Positions 7,948-18,168 are shown, numbered from the stretch's first letter. The stretch: 64,000 nucleotides of DNA from Algoriphagus aquaeductus (GCF_003253485.1 NZ_QKTX01000001.1:486806-550805), one strand, 5' to 3'. Made by a program: numbers and translations. Notes: generated from the letters alone by a model not told the origin.

Positions 7948-8964
7948 ATGCGCTGGATAAGTAAGATTTTGAAAATACTCGCTTTGTTGGTTCTTTCCTT
8001 GGTGTTTTTTCTGGCGCTGTTGTTCCGTAGCGATCTTCCTGAAGAGGAGGTGGTTGAAAAATACAGTACGCCCCAATCCCACTTTATTGAGGTGGACGGA
8101 GTCAAAGTTCATGTTCGGTTTTTAGGAGAAGGTGAGCCTATTTTTCTTTTGCACGGTAGTTTTAGCTCTCTCCATACTTGGGATGTCTGGCAGCAGGAGT
8201 TAAGTCCTTATTACATGACCATTTCATTGGACTTCCCGGGGCATGGATTGACCGGTCCCGACGAAAAGAAACGCTATAGTATTGAAGACTACAGTCAGCT
8301 GGTATTTGATCTTGCTGAAAAATTAAATCTCCCAAAATTCCATCTGGCAGGCAATTCTATGGGAGGGGCAGTAGCTTTGCAGATGGCTTCGCAAAGGCCG
8401 GACAAGGTGCTTTCTCTGAACTTGATCGACGCCTCTGGAGCACCTAGAAGAGAAGTTAGGAGTCTGGACTCCACCCAATCCCAGGCAAGAGGAGGTGGTG
8501 CCTGGATTTTCCGATTGGCTTCCCATCCGTTTTTTTCCAAAATTCTCTTGAAATGCACTCCAAAATTCCTTTTTATCATGAATATGAAAGAGGTGTATGG
8601 CGATCAATCCAAAATATCCGAGGAGGCGGTCACCCGATATTACGAATTGATGCTCCGGGAGGGGAATCGAAGGGCAACCCTGGATCGACTTACTCAGCCC
8701 CGCAATACTTCGATTCATTTTGATCGACTGACCATGCCGACCTTGATCCTTTGGGGAGCCAAAGATACCTGGATTCCTTTATCCCAAGGTGAGGCATTGG
8801 AAAAGGCCATTTCCGGATCCAATTTGATTGTCTTTGAAGGAGTAGGTCATGTGCCTATGGAAGAAATTCCGACGGAATCTGTCGCAGAATACCTTAGCTT
8901 TTTAGGGGTAGAAGTGAGAAAAAACTACCTTCAGCCACCCAAACACGTGGCTTATGCAGATTGA
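7948..8964 (+). CDS. Alpha/beta hydrolase, membrane-anchored
   Basis: This 338-residue protein has an N-terminal hydrophobic segment (about residues 8-27) that could be an uncleaved anchor. It carries an oxyanion-hole segment FLLHGSFSS, a nucleophile elbow GNSMGG (Ser), an acid in WGAKDTW and a catalytic His in GVGHVPMEE. It resembles serine esterases and C-C hydrolases of the MhpC type, but the substrate is open. Its 3' end overlaps the rmuC start by 11 bp. Confidence 0.85.
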   Translation: MRWISKILKILALLVLSLVFFLALLFRSDLPEEEVVEKYSTPQSHFIEVDGVKVHVRFLGEGEPIFLLHGSFSSLHTWDVWQQELSPYYMTISLDFPGHGLTGPDEKKRYSIEDYSQLVFDLAEKLNLPKFHLAGNSMGGAVALQMASQRPDKVLSLNLIDASGAPRREVRSLDSTQSQARGGGAWIFRLASHPFFSKILLKCTPKFLFIMNMKEVYGDQSKISEEAVTRYYELMLREGNRRATLDRLTQPRNTSIHFDRLTMPTLILWGAKDTWIPLSQGEALEKAISGSNLIVFEGVGHVPMEEIPTESVAEYLSFLGVEVRKNYLQPPKHVAYAD

Positions 8965-10195
8965 ATGGTTGATTTATCTCCTTTTGGCTTTTCAAGTCCT
9001 TTTTTTCATTGGTTTCTTTTTGGATAGAAAAAGTGGCAAAGCCAATCAAATCATACAGGACCAACTCCAGCAGATCAATCGCGACCTCAATCAGGCTTTG
9101 ACTGATGGGCGAAAAGAGTCTGCAGATAATCTGATCCGACAATTCCAACTTGTTTTTGAAAATCAACGCAGTGGCGCTAAAGACCAAAATGAAGCACTCA
9201 GACAGTTTGGAGAAACTGTCAGGCAATCGATGCTGGATCTGAGCAATCTACAGCGGGAAAAGCTCTCCGAACTCAGCCGGCGTCAGGAGGAGCTGGTCAG
9301 AAATACGGAGGAAAGGCTGGAGAAAATTCGGGAAACGGTCGACGAAAAACTTCAAAAAACGCTCGAAACCCGGTTGGGGCAGTCTTTTGAGTTGGTCAGC
9401 AACCAACTTCAGGCTGTCCAAAAAGGATTGGGAGAAATGCAAAGCCTCGCCAATGGTGTAGGAGATCTCAAGCGGGTCTTAACCAATGTCAAAAGCCGGG
9501 GAGTGTTGGGAGAATACCAGTTGCAGGCAATTTTGGAAAACCTGCTTTCACCGGAGCAATACCTAGTGAACGCTTCTGTCAACGGAACCCGGGAACGGGT
9601 GGAGTTTGCTGTAAAGATGCCCGGACAAGACGAGGCTGTTCTATTGCCGATTGATTCCAAATTTCCCCAAGAATCTTACCTGCGTCTGGTGGATGCATAC
9701 GAGGCCAATGAAAAGTCATCGATTGATTTTTGCAGAGCAGAGTTGATCAAAGCAGTCAAAAAATCAGCCTTGGATATTCAGTCCAAATACATTCATCCTC
9801 CGGGGACGACCGATTTTGCCATTCTTTTTCTCCCGGTGGAGAGTCTGTATGCGGAGATTCTTCGCGAACCCGGACTCGCGCAACAGATTCAACAGGACTT
9901 CAAAGTGATAGTCACAGGTCCGACTACCTTATCCGCAATATTGAACTCACTCCAAATGGGTTTCAGAACACTTGCTATTCAGAAGAGAAGTGCAGAAGTG
10001 TGGCAAGTCTTGGGGGCGATCAAAACAGAGTTTGGCAAGTTTGGGGAGATGCTGGAAAAAACTCAGAAGAAGCTCACGGAGGCAAACACTGAATTAGACA
10101 AATTGGTGGGAGTACGAACCCGGGTGATCCAGCGTAAGCTGAAGGAGATCCAACAACTCCCGGAATCACAAAGCCGCGATTTGCTTGATGACTAG
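8954..10195 (+). CDS. rmuC: DNA recombination protein RmuC
   Basis: This 413-residue protein has an N-terminal membrane helix (about residues 4-24), a long coiled coil (about 35-165) and a C-terminal nuclease-like RmuC domain. The domain shows SRGVLGEYQLQAILENLL and VLLPIDSKFPQESYLRL, which are diagnostic. RmuC limits inversions and rearrangements at repeats in E. coli, by an unclear nuclease activity. Translation is probably coupled to the upstream hydrolase (11-bp overlap), although no functional link is known. Confidence 0.93.
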   Translation: MQIEWLIYLLLAFQVLFFIGFFLDRKSGKANQIIQDQLQQINRDLNQALTDGRKESADNLIRQFQLVFENQRSGAKDQNEALRQFGETVRQSMLDLSNLQREKLSELSRRQEELVRNTEERLEKIRETVDEKLQKTLETRLGQSFELVSNQLQAVQKGLGEMQSLANGVGDLKRVLTNVKSRGVLGEYQLQAILENLLSPEQYLVNASVNGTRERVEFAVKMPGQDEAVLLPIDSKFPQESYLRLVDAYEANEKSSIDFCRAELIKAVKKSALDIQSKYIHPPGTTDFAILFLPVESLYAEILREPGLAQQIQQDFKVIVTGPTTLSAILNSLQMGFRTLAIQKRSAEVWQVLGAIKTEFGKFGEMLEKTQKKLTEANTELDKLVGVRTRVIQRKLKEIQQLPESQSRDLLDD

Positions 10196-10320
10196 AGACT
10201 TGAGTAAGATTCGGTAAAAAAAAGACCGGGAATAGTCCAACACATTGACGGTTTACTTACCTTTTCGGTCATTTTGAAAAACAAAGTGGCTTAAATCCTG
10301 AAAACCATTGGTAAAGGATT

Positions 10321-10328
10321 TAATTTTG
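10321..10328 (+). promoter_or_regulatory. Putative -7 box upstream of trkA
   Basis: TAATTTTG matches TAnnTTTG and lies 29 bp before the trkA ATG. No well-spaced -33 TTG is evident, so support is partial. Confidence 0.35.
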
Positions 10329-10357
10329 TCGCTTCTCAGATCACTTCAAATACCTCT

Positions 10358-11704
10358 ATGGGAATGAGTATTGTGATCGCAGGCGCAGGGGATATGGGTT
10401 ATCACCTGGCTGAGCGATTGAGTTTTGATAACAAGGATATCACCCTGATTGATACCGAGCGAGATGTGTTGGATTATGCTGCCTCCAAGCTGGATGTACT
10501 CACGATCCAGGGGGATGCTACCTCTCTCGATGTCCTGCAACAGGCCAATGTGGACCAGGCACATATGGTTTTGGCTGTCACCACTTCAGAAAAGACCAAT
10601 CTGGTTACCGCAGTCCTTGCCAAGCAATTAGGCGCCAAGCGGGTGATGGCGAGGGTTCGTAACCATACCTATCTCAAGCAGGAAAACGTTCCCTATTTCA
10701 ATAATTTAGGAATCGACAACCTGATCTCTCCAACCATGCTTTGCTCCAGAGAGATCTTCAATATGATCGAAAACTCCAACTTTACCGAGGTTTTTGACTT
10801 TGGGGGAGGGAAACTCAATATCGTAGGAGTCACGTTGGACCAATACAATCCGCTGGTCAACCAACGGATCATGGATACCAAATCCAATCCAATTTATGAG
10901 GATATCCGGATTATTGCTATAGTCAGGGACCAAAAGACGATTATCCCAAGAGGAAATACGATCATGCGCAATAATGACCATGCGTATTTTATTTCCTATA
11001 AGAAAAACTCCGAATCTATCATTGAAGCCTTGGGCCAGGAAAAGGTCAAGATCAAAAACATTATGATCATCGGAGGTGATGATATGGCTGTGACCACGGC
11101 AATAAAGCTTCAGGATAAATACCGGGTGACCTTGGTCAACAAAGAAAAAGAGCGATGCAAATGGCTGGCCGAGCACCTGCCCAATACGCTGGTGATCAAT
11201 GGAGATTATAAAAACATCGAGATGCTGGTTGAGGAAGGACTCGAGCAAATGGATGCTTTTTTGGCCTTGACCGAATCTTCAGAAACCAATATTATTACCA
11301 GTCTTTCGGCCAAAAATCATGGAGTCTACAAGACGATTGCCCATGTGGATACCCGGGAATATATCCATATTTCCCATAGCATCGGGGTCGATTCTCTGAT
11401 CAATAAAAAATTGGTAGCGGCCAATGAAATCTCCAGGTATCTCAAAAAAGGCACCGTGGATGCTGTATCAGGTATCTATGGTGTGGACGCAGAATTTATC
11501 CAATACAGCGTTTGTAAAACCAACCGACTGACCAAGCATCCGATCCGGGAGCTACATTTTCCGGAGACTGCCTTGGTTGCCGGAGTGATTCGAGGGGAGG
11601 AAGTATATATTCCCGATGGAGATTTCAGACTCCAAATCGGGGATAAGGCTATCGTTTTTGCTTTACCGGAGGCCAAAATTTCATTGGAAAAGCTTTTTCA
11701 TTGA
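10358..11704 (+). CDS. trkA: Trk potassium uptake regulator TrkA
   Basis: This 448-residue cytosolic regulatory subunit has two RCK modules in tandem. The first starts with the dinucleotide-binding GAGDMGYHLAERL and the second with MIIGGDDMAVTTA (about residue 230), each followed by a TrkA-C domain. It binds NAD(H) and gates the TrkH channel. It lies 3 bp upstream of trkH in an operon. Either ATG (10358 or 10364) could serve as start; the first is listed. Confidence 0.93.
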   Translation: MGMSIVIAGAGDMGYHLAERLSFDNKDITLIDTERDVLDYAASKLDVLTIQGDATSLDVLQQANVDQAHMVLAVTTSEKTNLVTAVLAKQLGAKRVMARVRNHTYLKQENVPYFNNLGIDNLISPTMLCSREIFNMIENSNFTEVFDFGGGKLNIVGVTLDQYNPLVNQRIMDTKSNPIYEDIRIIAIVRDQKTIIPRGNTIMRNNDHAYFISYKKNSESIIEALGQEKVKIKNIMIIGGDDMAVTTAIKLQDKYRVTLVNKEKERCKWLAEHLPNTLVINGDYKNIEMLVEEGLEQMDAFLALTESSETNIITSLSAKNHGVYKTIAHVDTREYIHISHSIGVDSLINKKLVAANEISRYLKKGTVDAVSGIYGVDAEFIQYSVCKTNRLTKHPIRELHFPETALVAGVIRGEEVYIPDGDFRLQIGDKAIVFALPEAKISLEKLFH

Positions 11705-11707
11705 TTC

Positions 11708-13159
11708 ATGATTCACCTGAAGGCTATCGGAAAAATCATGGGAGCCCTCCTTTTTTTGATAGGAGTGCTGATGTTGCCTGCGGCGGCAATTTCATGGTTG
11801 TACAGCGAAAACTCCAATCCCATCATGATTTCTGCTGCCATCTCCCTCTTTATCGGGATGGTATTGTTTTTTTCATTTTCCAAGCAGGATGAATTTGTCC
11901 GGAAAAGAGAAGGATACCTCATCGTAGCCTTGAGTTGGATCTTTATGACAGGATTTGGAATGCTTCCGTTTTTGCTTTCCAAGGAAATTGTCAGTGTATC
12001 GGATGCAATCTTTGAAACCATGTCCGGTTTGACCACGACTGGTGCGTCCATTCTGACTGACATTGAGGTAATGCCCAAAGGGTTATTATTCTGGAGAAGT
12101 ATGACCCAGTGGATTGGAGGCTTGGGAATCATCGTTCTCACGGTAGCTATTTTCCCGCTTTTGGGTATCGGAGGGATTGAACTGTTTGTGGCAGAATCCC
12201 CGGGACCAACATCAGATAAAGTGCATCCCAGAATATCGGAAACAGCCAAGCGTCTTTGGTATGTGTATGTTGGACTTACTTTGCTTGCATCCCTTTTATA
12301 CTGGGCAGGAGGGATGACGCTCTATGATGCTGTCAATCATGGACTGACGACTATGGCTACAGGAGGTTTTTCAACCAAAAATGCTTCCATGGCCTACTAC
12401 GACGCTTATCCATTTATCCAATACACAGCTGTCGTATTTATGTTTTTGGCAGGTACCAATTTCACCTTGATTTACTTTGGATTGATTGGCAAGTTTCATA
12501 GGATTTTGAAGAGTGATGAATTTAAGTCTTATGCACTGGCCGTGGGGATGCTTACCTTGATTTTATTTATTCCTATCGTTTCTCAATCAGATTATGGCTG
12601 GGAGTTTTCATTTAGAAAAGCCATTTTTCAGGTGGTTTCCTTGATCACTACTACCGGATTTGTTACAGATGATTACACCCAGTATGGACAGGGAGTTACG
12701 TTTATTTGTTTTATGCTTTTGTTTTTGGGAGCGTCTGCCGGTTCTACCGCGGGAGGAATCAAATTTGTCCGACACGCAACCTTCTTGAAAAACACCTGGC
12801 TGGAATTTAAGCGTATCGTGCACCCAAGAGCCATTGTCCCCTTGATTATCAACGGAGAGCGAGTCACGGGAAGGATCATCAACAATATCATGAACTTCCT
12901 GTTGATTTACCTGATTACTTTTGTTGGAGGATCATTGGTGATTTCCTTAATGGGTTACGATTTTGCCACTTCTTTGGGAGCGGTAGCCACTTGCCTGGGG
13001 AATGTCGGGCCTGCGATTGGGGATGTGGGTCCTGTAGATAATTTTTCCTTTTTTTCTCCGGAGGCTAAGCTCATGCTTTCATTTTTGATGCTGTTGGGTC
13101 GACTGGAATTGTTTACCATTTTGATCCTATTTACTCCATTCTTTTGGAGAGCCAATTGA
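11708..13159 (+). CDS. trkH: Trk potassium channel subunit TrkH
   Basis: This is a 483-residue inner-membrane K+ uptake protein. The four selectivity-filter-like loops can be read in order as TTTGAS, MATGGFS, TTTGFVT and CLGNVGPA, and the C-terminus has the LGRLELFTILILF helix. Together with TrkA it forms a complete Trk system. The stop abuts the stop of the convergent helicase gene with no spacer, leaving no room for a separate terminator. Confidence 0.94.
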   Translation: MIHLKAIGKIMGALLFLIGVLMLPAAAISWLYSENSNPIMISAAISLFIGMVLFFSFSKQDEFVRKREGYLIVALSWIFMTGFGMLPFLLSKEIVSVSDAIFETMSGLTTTGASILTDIEVMPKGLLFWRSMTQWIGGLGIIVLTVAIFPLLGIGGIELFVAESPGPTSDKVHPRISETAKRLWYVYVGLTLLASLLYWAGGMTLYDAVNHGLTTMATGGFSTKNASMAYYDAYPFIQYTAVVFMFLAGTNFTLIYFGLIGKFHRILKSDEFKSYALAVGMLTLILFIPIVSQSDYGWEFSFRKAIFQVVSLITTTGFVTDDYTQYGQGVTFICFMLLFLGASAGSTAGGIKFVRHATFLKNTWLEFKRIVHPRAIVPLIINGERVTGRIINNIMNFLLIYLITFVGGSLVISLMGYDFATSLGAVATCLGNVGPAIGDVGPVDNFSFFSPEAKLMLSFLMLLGRLELFTILILFTPFFWRAN

Positions 13160-15616
13160 TCAGTCGATTTCCAGTTGGGCCAAAATTTTAGCGACTTTAT
13201 CTTCCACACTTTCTGAGGAAATGTTGGTGCGGCTGAGTCGGTCCACCATGATAGGGAAGGAGAAAGGAGTGAACTGAGTGGGATGTCTGACGACAATTTC
13301 CAGCTGATTTAGCTTTTTCATGGCCTGAATAAACATCTCCTGTTCCATCTGCTGATTCAGAGCTTCTTCCCGTGCTTGCTTCAACAACAAATTGTCCGGG
13401 TCGTATTGCTCAAATACCTGGAAAAGCAAACTGGAATTGGCCTGGATATGCTTGAAAGAAGTGGGTTTTCCGGGATAGCCCTGAAAGACCAAACCGGCAA
13501 TGCTGGCAATTTCCCGGAATTTCCGTCGGGACATTTCACTTTCATTAACACAGTGTAGGATGTCATTTTCAATATTTTTCAGGCTAAAAATATCTTCTTC
13601 CAGAATCTCCTCGGCAGAAATCGGGACATCCGAAAGGATTTCAAAACCATAATCATTCATGGCCATATTGAGTGATACCGGGTAGCTTTGAGCAATCCGA
13701 TACGAAATCAGTGCGCTCATGAGTTCATGCATCATACGCCCTTCGAAAGGATAGAAAAACAAATGATATCCATCGCGACTTTGCAGGGATTCGATGAGGA
13801 AGGTGGATTCATCCGGGACAATGGATAGCTTACTCTGCAAATCCAGAATCGGCAATACTTTGCGGACCTCTTCTGAACGGATGATTCCCCGATTGTATTC
13901 TCGGAAAATCTCCCGGATCTTGTGTGATAGCATAGAGGAAAGGGACATTCTAGCGCCCATCCAACTCACCACATTGCTGGTTTTCTTTTCGGTTACCTTG
14001 ACAAAGACATCCATTCCTTTGACTTGAAGCAGCTCCAGATTTCTTCCGGCAAAGAAAAATCGGTCTCCGGTTTTCAGTTTGGAAATGAAGTATTCCTCGA
14101 CAGTGCCAAGGTAAGTTCCGTTTTTGAACTTCACTTTAAGCGATACATCGCTCACGATGGTCCCCATGCTGAGGCGGTGCTTCATGGCGATTTTCTTGCT
14201 TTTAACCCGATACTTGCCGTCCTCATCCTTCACTACTTTGAGAAAATCCTCATAACTGCCCAAGGAGGCTCCGCCTTTGGTAATAAAATCCATTACCCAC
14301 TGGATTTCCTCATCGGAAAGATTTCCAAAAGAAGCTGTTTTTTTCACCATTGGGAAAATCTCCGAGGGGTCAAATCCATCGCCCACCGCCAAAGTCACCA
14401 AAAACTGGATCAGGACATCAAAAGGGAGTACAGGGGTGAATTGCGACTCCATTTCCTCCTGTTGGATCGCATTCCGAAGTGCGGCTGCCTCGATGAGTTC
14501 GAGTGAATTGGTGGGAACAAAGTAGATCTCCGAAGGCAGCCCCGGTTGATGTCCTGCCCGGCCTGCCCGCTGCACAAATCGGGAAACTCCTTTGGGACTT
14601 CCCACCTGAATCACCCGATCTACCGGCCTGAAATCTACCCCCAAATCCAAACTCGAGGTACACACGACCAATTTCAGCACACCTTCATGCAGGGCATTTT
14701 CTACCCAAGTTCTTACCGAGGTATCGAGTGAACCGTGATGCATGGCGATCCAACCGGCCCAGTCTGGCCGGGCTTCCAGGATTTTCTGGTACCAAATCTC
14801 GGTTTGGGAGCGGGTATTGGTAAAAAGCAGTACCGATCGGCCGCCTTCGATGATCTCGATTACCTGATCCATCAGGCGGATCCCCAAGTGCCCTGACCAA
14901 GGGTATTTCTCGATTTCCTCCGGAAATACAGCGTGAATCACAATCTCCTTATCCACTTTTGCCTTGACAATGTGGATGGGAAGCTCACTCCCCAAAAGGG
15001 TTTGGGCCGCTTGGCTAAGGTTACCGATCGTAGCAGAAACTGCCCATCGTTTGAATCTGTGAGGATTGAGACTTTGGATATATTCGAGTGCCAACTGTAC
15101 CTGCACGCCTCGCTTATTTCCTACCAACTCATGCCATTCATCCACCACAACCGCGCTAAGCGATTGGAACAGTTCGTGGTGATCTTTTTGGGAAATCAGG
15201 ATGTGAAGGGTCTCAGGCGTAGTAATCAGGCATTCCGGAGGCCTTTTCTTCATCGCTGAGCGCGTTTTTGCATCAGTGTCTCCGTTTCTTACCACTACTT
15301 GCCAAGGCAGACCAATCGCTTGGCAAACTTCCTGCATGGCTTTTTGGAGATCCTGTGCCAAAGCCCTGAGCGGAGTCACCCAAATCAGCTGAATTCCGTT
15401 GGTTTGAGGGTTTTTCCAAGTGTCGGGATGATTTTGGATGTATTCCAAAAGTGCTGGAAACCAAAGGGCAAAAGTCTTTCCTGAACCCGTAGGGGCGTTG
15501 AGCAAACCGGATTTTCCGTCCAAAAAATCTTTCCAGGCCTGAATCTGAAAAGGGAAGGGCGTCCAGCCTTTCTTACGGAAGTACTCCAGTCCGATTTCCA
15601 GTCGCTTATCCTCCAT
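13160..15616 (-). CDS. Ligase-associated DEXH-box DNA helicase (Lhr-like)
   Basis: This roughly 818-residue superfamily 2 helicase has Walker A APTGSGKT, a DEWH box in VVVDEWHEL, motif III SAT and motif VI QRAGRAGHQ, followed by the winged-helix and C-terminal region of Lhr-type proteins. It belongs to the ligase-associated DNA damage response set known from Bacteroidota and Proteobacteria. The frame is open nine codons further upstream, but ATG 15616 (MEDKRLEIGLEYFRKKGW) is the family-like start and overlaps the ligase gene by 11 bp. The usual exonuclease and PdeM phosphoesterase partners are not adjacent. Confidence 0.92.
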   Translation of the reverse strand: MEDKRLEIGLEYFRKKGWTPFPFQIQAWKDFLDGKSGLLNAPTGSGKTFALWFPALLEYIQNHPDTWKNPQTNGIQLIWVTPLRALAQDLQKAMQEVCQAIGLPWQVVVRNGDTDAKTRSAMKKRPPECLITTPETLHILISQKDHHELFQSLSAVVVDEWHELVGNKRGVQVQLALEYIQSLNPHRFKRWAVSATIGNLSQAAQTLLGSELPIHIVKAKVDKEIVIHAVFPEEIEKYPWSGHLGIRLMDQVIEIIEGGRSVLLFTNTRSQTEIWYQKILEARPDWAGWIAMHHGSLDTSVRTWVENALHEGVLKLVVCTSSLDLGVDFRPVDRVIQVGSPKGVSRFVQRAGRAGHQPGLPSEIYFVPTNSLELIEAAALRNAIQQEEMESQFTPVLPFDVLIQFLVTLAVGDGFDPSEIFPMVKKTASFGNLSDEEIQWVMDFITKGGASLGSYEDFLKVVKDEDGKYRVKSKKIAMKHRLSMGTIVSDVSLKVKFKNGTYLGTVEEYFISKLKTGDRFFFAGRNLELLQVKGMDVFVKVTEKKTSNVVSWMGARMSLSSMLSHKIREIFREYNRGIIRSEEVRKVLPILDLQSKLSIVPDESTFLIESLQSRDGYHLFFYPFEGRMMHELMSALISYRIAQSYPVSLNMAMNDYGFEILSDVPISAEEILEEDIFSLKNIENDILHCVNESEMSRRKFREIASIAGLVFQGYPGKPTSFKHIQANSSLLFQVFEQYDPDNLLLKQAREEALNQQMEQEMFIQAMKKLNQLEIVVRHPTQFTPFSFPIMVDRLSRTNISSESVEDKVAKILAQLEID

Positions 15617-17198
15617 ATTGCTTGAGCAAGGCTTTGAGGTCATCCAGGGTATTGGCTTCCTCCTTGGGTTTGTCTTTTCTCCAGCGTGAAATTCGGGGAA
15701 ATCTCAGTGCTATCCCACTCTTGTGACGGGGACTGTCCTGGATTCCTTCAAAGGCTATTTCAAAGACCAATTCTGCTTTGACGGTTCGTACAGGACCAAA
15801 TCGTTCTCGTGTATTTTTCTTTACGAAGGCATCTACTTCACGAATTTCTGCGTCGGTCAGGCCCGAATAGGCTTTGGCAAAAGGAACCAATTGCTCCCCG
15901 TCCCACACTGCCAAGGTGTAGTCCGTATATAAATCAGCGCGACGGCCATGTCCCTTTTGGGCGTAAATCATGACTCCGTCGATGGTCAGTGGTTCGATTT
16001 TCCACTTCCACCAGCTTCCCCGCTTTCGTCCTGTTTCATAGGGAGATTCTGCCTTTTTCAGCATGAGTCCTTCCGCAAGATTCGTTCGGGATGACTGCCG
16101 GATATGTGCAAGTTTTTCCCAAGATGGAGCATCCACTCGTTGGGAAAGTTCAAATCGGGGATGGGGGTGGGATTGATGCAGGGTTTCTAAATGTGCTCTT
16201 CGTCGGTGCAGTGGCCAATCCCGAATGTCTTGGCCTTCCCATTCCAAGAGGTCGTAGGCAATGAAGCTCACCGGAGCTTCCTGAAGCTGTTTTTTACTGA
16301 TTGTTTTTCTTCCGATCCGGGTTTGGAGGAGCGAAAAAGAAAGTGGCATTCCATCTTTGAAGGCAATGATTTCACCATCCAGCACGGTGCCATCGGGAAG
16401 GTTTCCCACCAAATTTAGAATTTCCGGAAATTTTTCATTGACCAGTTCTTCTCCGCGGCTCCAGATAAACGACTGATTTCCTCTTTGGATCAGTTGACCT
16501 CGTATTCCGTCCCATTTCCATTCGGCAATCCAATCTTCGATTTGGCCCAAATCGGAAACAGGATTCTCCAATGGATGGGCGAGGAAAAAAGGGTAGGGTT
16601 TGGAGATGTCTTTGGTCATGCCAACCGGTGATGCCAGTGTCTCCATTTTGGTCCGTTCTGGATCCCAATTGCCCATCAAGGCGTGTGCAATTTGGGATTT
16701 ATCTTTGCCCAGATGCTTGGCCAAAGCCTGGATGATCAGGTTTTGACTTACTCCGATTCGGAAACCACCCGTAATGAGCTTGTTGAATACAAATCGCTCA
16801 GTCCTGTTCAGTCTGTCCCATGCGGAAAGGATAAAATTCTTTTTTGCCTCCTCCTCCTGATTTTCAAGTGCCTTCAATTCACTGATCCATTGAGAAAGAC
16901 TATTTTGGTGTTCAGCCTGTGGAGGAGGAAGCAAAAGTGCGATGGTCTCGGCAAGATCACCCACGGATTGATAGCATTCTTCAAATAACCAGTCCGGAAT
17001 TCCGGCTTTCTCCTGACACCAAGTTCTTAGCTGTCGGGTATTGACTTGCCTTTTGGGTCTTCGATGAGAAAAAATGGCAATCCCCCAAATTTGATCCTGG
17101 GAAGATGCATTGTGAAAAAAGGAGGACAAAGCATCCAGTTTATCTCCGGTTTTGTTGGACTGATCGAGACGGGTAATAAGCTCCGCAAAATGTTTCAT
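15606..17198 (-). CDS. ATP-dependent DNA ligase (ligase-associated DNA repair operon)
   Basis: This 530-residue DNA ligase has an N-terminal alpha-helical domain starting at MKHFAELITRLDQS. The nucleotidyltransferase motif I EWKWDGIRG carries the adenylated Lys (about residue 228), motif III reads VLDGEI, and motif V lies around EGLMLKK and WWKWK. A C-terminal OB domain ends at about residue 530. It seals nicks using ATP and is distinct from the essential NAD-dependent LigA. It is transcribed first, ahead of the overlapping helicase. The start faces the lipoprotein gene, with about 130 bp of divergent spacer. Confidence 0.93.
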   Translation of the reverse strand: MKHFAELITRLDQSNKTGDKLDALSSFFHNASSQDQIWGIAIFSHRRPKRQVNTRQLRTWCQEKAGIPDWLFEECYQSVGDLAETIALLLPPPQAEHQNSLSQWISELKALENQEEEAKKNFILSAWDRLNRTERFVFNKLITGGFRIGVSQNLIIQALAKHLGKDKSQIAHALMGNWDPERTKMETLASPVGMTKDISKPYPFFLAHPLENPVSDLGQIEDWIAEWKWDGIRGQLIQRGNQSFIWSRGEELVNEKFPEILNLVGNLPDGTVLDGEIIAFKDGMPLSFSLLQTRIGRKTISKKQLQEAPVSFIAYDLLEWEGQDIRDWPLHRRRAHLETLHQSHPHPRFELSQRVDAPSWEKLAHIRQSSRTNLAEGLMLKKAESPYETGRKRGSWWKWKIEPLTIDGVMIYAQKGHGRRADLYTDYTLAVWDGEQLVPFAKAYSGLTDAEIREVDAFVKKNTRERFGPVRTVKAELVFEIAFEGIQDSPRHKSGIALRFPRISRWRKDKPKEEANTLDDLKALLKQYGG

Positions 17199-17326
17199 CG
17201 AAAAAGAGGCGTATCTTTTGGGGTTTGGAGACCTTTGATAGTTTCGATCTGAGCGAATTTGATAATTTTAATTCAAAATCAAACAGGTCTAAGGTTCTGT
17301 TCGTTTTAGCTGAAAACATACAATCC

Positions 17327-17833
17327 ATGAAAAAGTTACTTCTTGTATTCATCATCGCCTTTTTATGTTGGTCATGCTCCGAAAGGGAAGACGAAAAATA
17401 CACCGGAAACCAGGTTGAGTTTCCGCTTTTCCAGTCCAGTACCTATGATTTTACCGGAAAATTGACCATAAGAGAGTTGATTGGAGGAAGTTTGGAGTTG
17501 ACACTGAGAATGGACGGATTGAAATCAAACACTGACTACGCTTATCCTGCCCACTTACATTTTGGGAGCTACGATCAAAAAGACAGCCCCATTGCTTTTT
17601 TGCTCAATCCTGTTGCTGCGAGAAACCTTGAGTCGGTGACTGTTTTGGGAGCCTTATCTGATGGTTCTACGTTGGATTTTGAAGCCGCGAGATCCTTTGA
17701 CGGACATGTCAAAATCCATTTGGCCAATGAAGGGCCTGATTACGGAGTGATTTTAGTAGCAGGAAATGTAGGACCAAAGTCATCCCTGGGCTTTGAGATG
17801 GAGCAAATGGCTGTGTGCGGGAATAATTATTAA
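17327..17833 (+). CDS. Lipoprotein of unknown function
   Basis: This 168-residue protein has a lipobox around FLCWSC, so it is probably a lipoprotein; the residues after the Cys (SERED) could allow surface export. The beta-rich body includes YPAHLHFGSYD and DGHVKIHLANEGPDYGVILVAGNVG, which loosely recalls CHRD-type domains, but I do not claim membership. The frame is open upstream to 17225, but ATG 17327 starts a proper signal peptide. A strong terminator follows. Confidence 0.7.
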   Translation: MKKLLLVFIIAFLCWSCSEREDEKYTGNQVEFPLFQSSTYDFTGKLTIRELIGGSLELTLRMDGLKSNTDYAYPAHLHFGSYDQKDSPIAFLLNPVAARNLESVTVLGALSDGSTLDFEAARSFDGHVKIHLANEGPDYGVILVAGNVGPKSSLGFEMEQMAVCGNNY

Positions 17834-17851
17834 TTGATTGAGAGAAAGTAC

Positions 17852-17888
17852 AAAAATACCTTTGAGCCTAGGTTCAGAGGTATTTTTT
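17852..17888 (+). terminator. Rho-independent terminator
   Basis: The arms AATACCTTTGA and TCAGAGGTATT pair over 11 bp with one G-U wobble, followed by a T tract to 17888. It lies about 20 bp after the lipoprotein stop. Confidence 0.8.
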
Positions 17889-18132
17889 ATGGTCCTTTTT
17901 TGAAGAGTCCTTGGGCTAGAGCAGAATTCCTATTTTCTGGTGTTTAATTGGGTTGAATTGCCAATACCTTCAAGAGTTGGAAAAAAGGCAAACTCGATTT
18001 TTTGTAGACTTTAGCCCGCACCTTTTTTTAGATTGATAAGGGAGGAAAGAGGATTTTTACATTTCAAAAAATGCATAGGCCTGGTTTCTAAATATCGATT
18101 TGGAAAAAACTTAGATCCAAAGAAGGGGAAAT
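17889..18132. other. Intergenic stretch without recognised content
   Basis: About 245 bp lie between the terminators of two convergent lipoprotein genes. No credible reading frame, repeat or RNA gene was seen. Confidence 0.5.
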
Positions 18133-18168
18133 AAAAAAGGCGCGAATTCTGGAAGAATCGCGCCTTTT
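18133..18168 (-). terminator. Bidirectional terminator hairpin
   Basis: AAAAGGCGCGA (18135-18145) and TCGCGCCTTTT (18158-18168) pair perfectly. On the minus strand the stem is followed by a T run, so it ends the lipoprotein/TonB receptor transcript. Confidence 0.85.
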
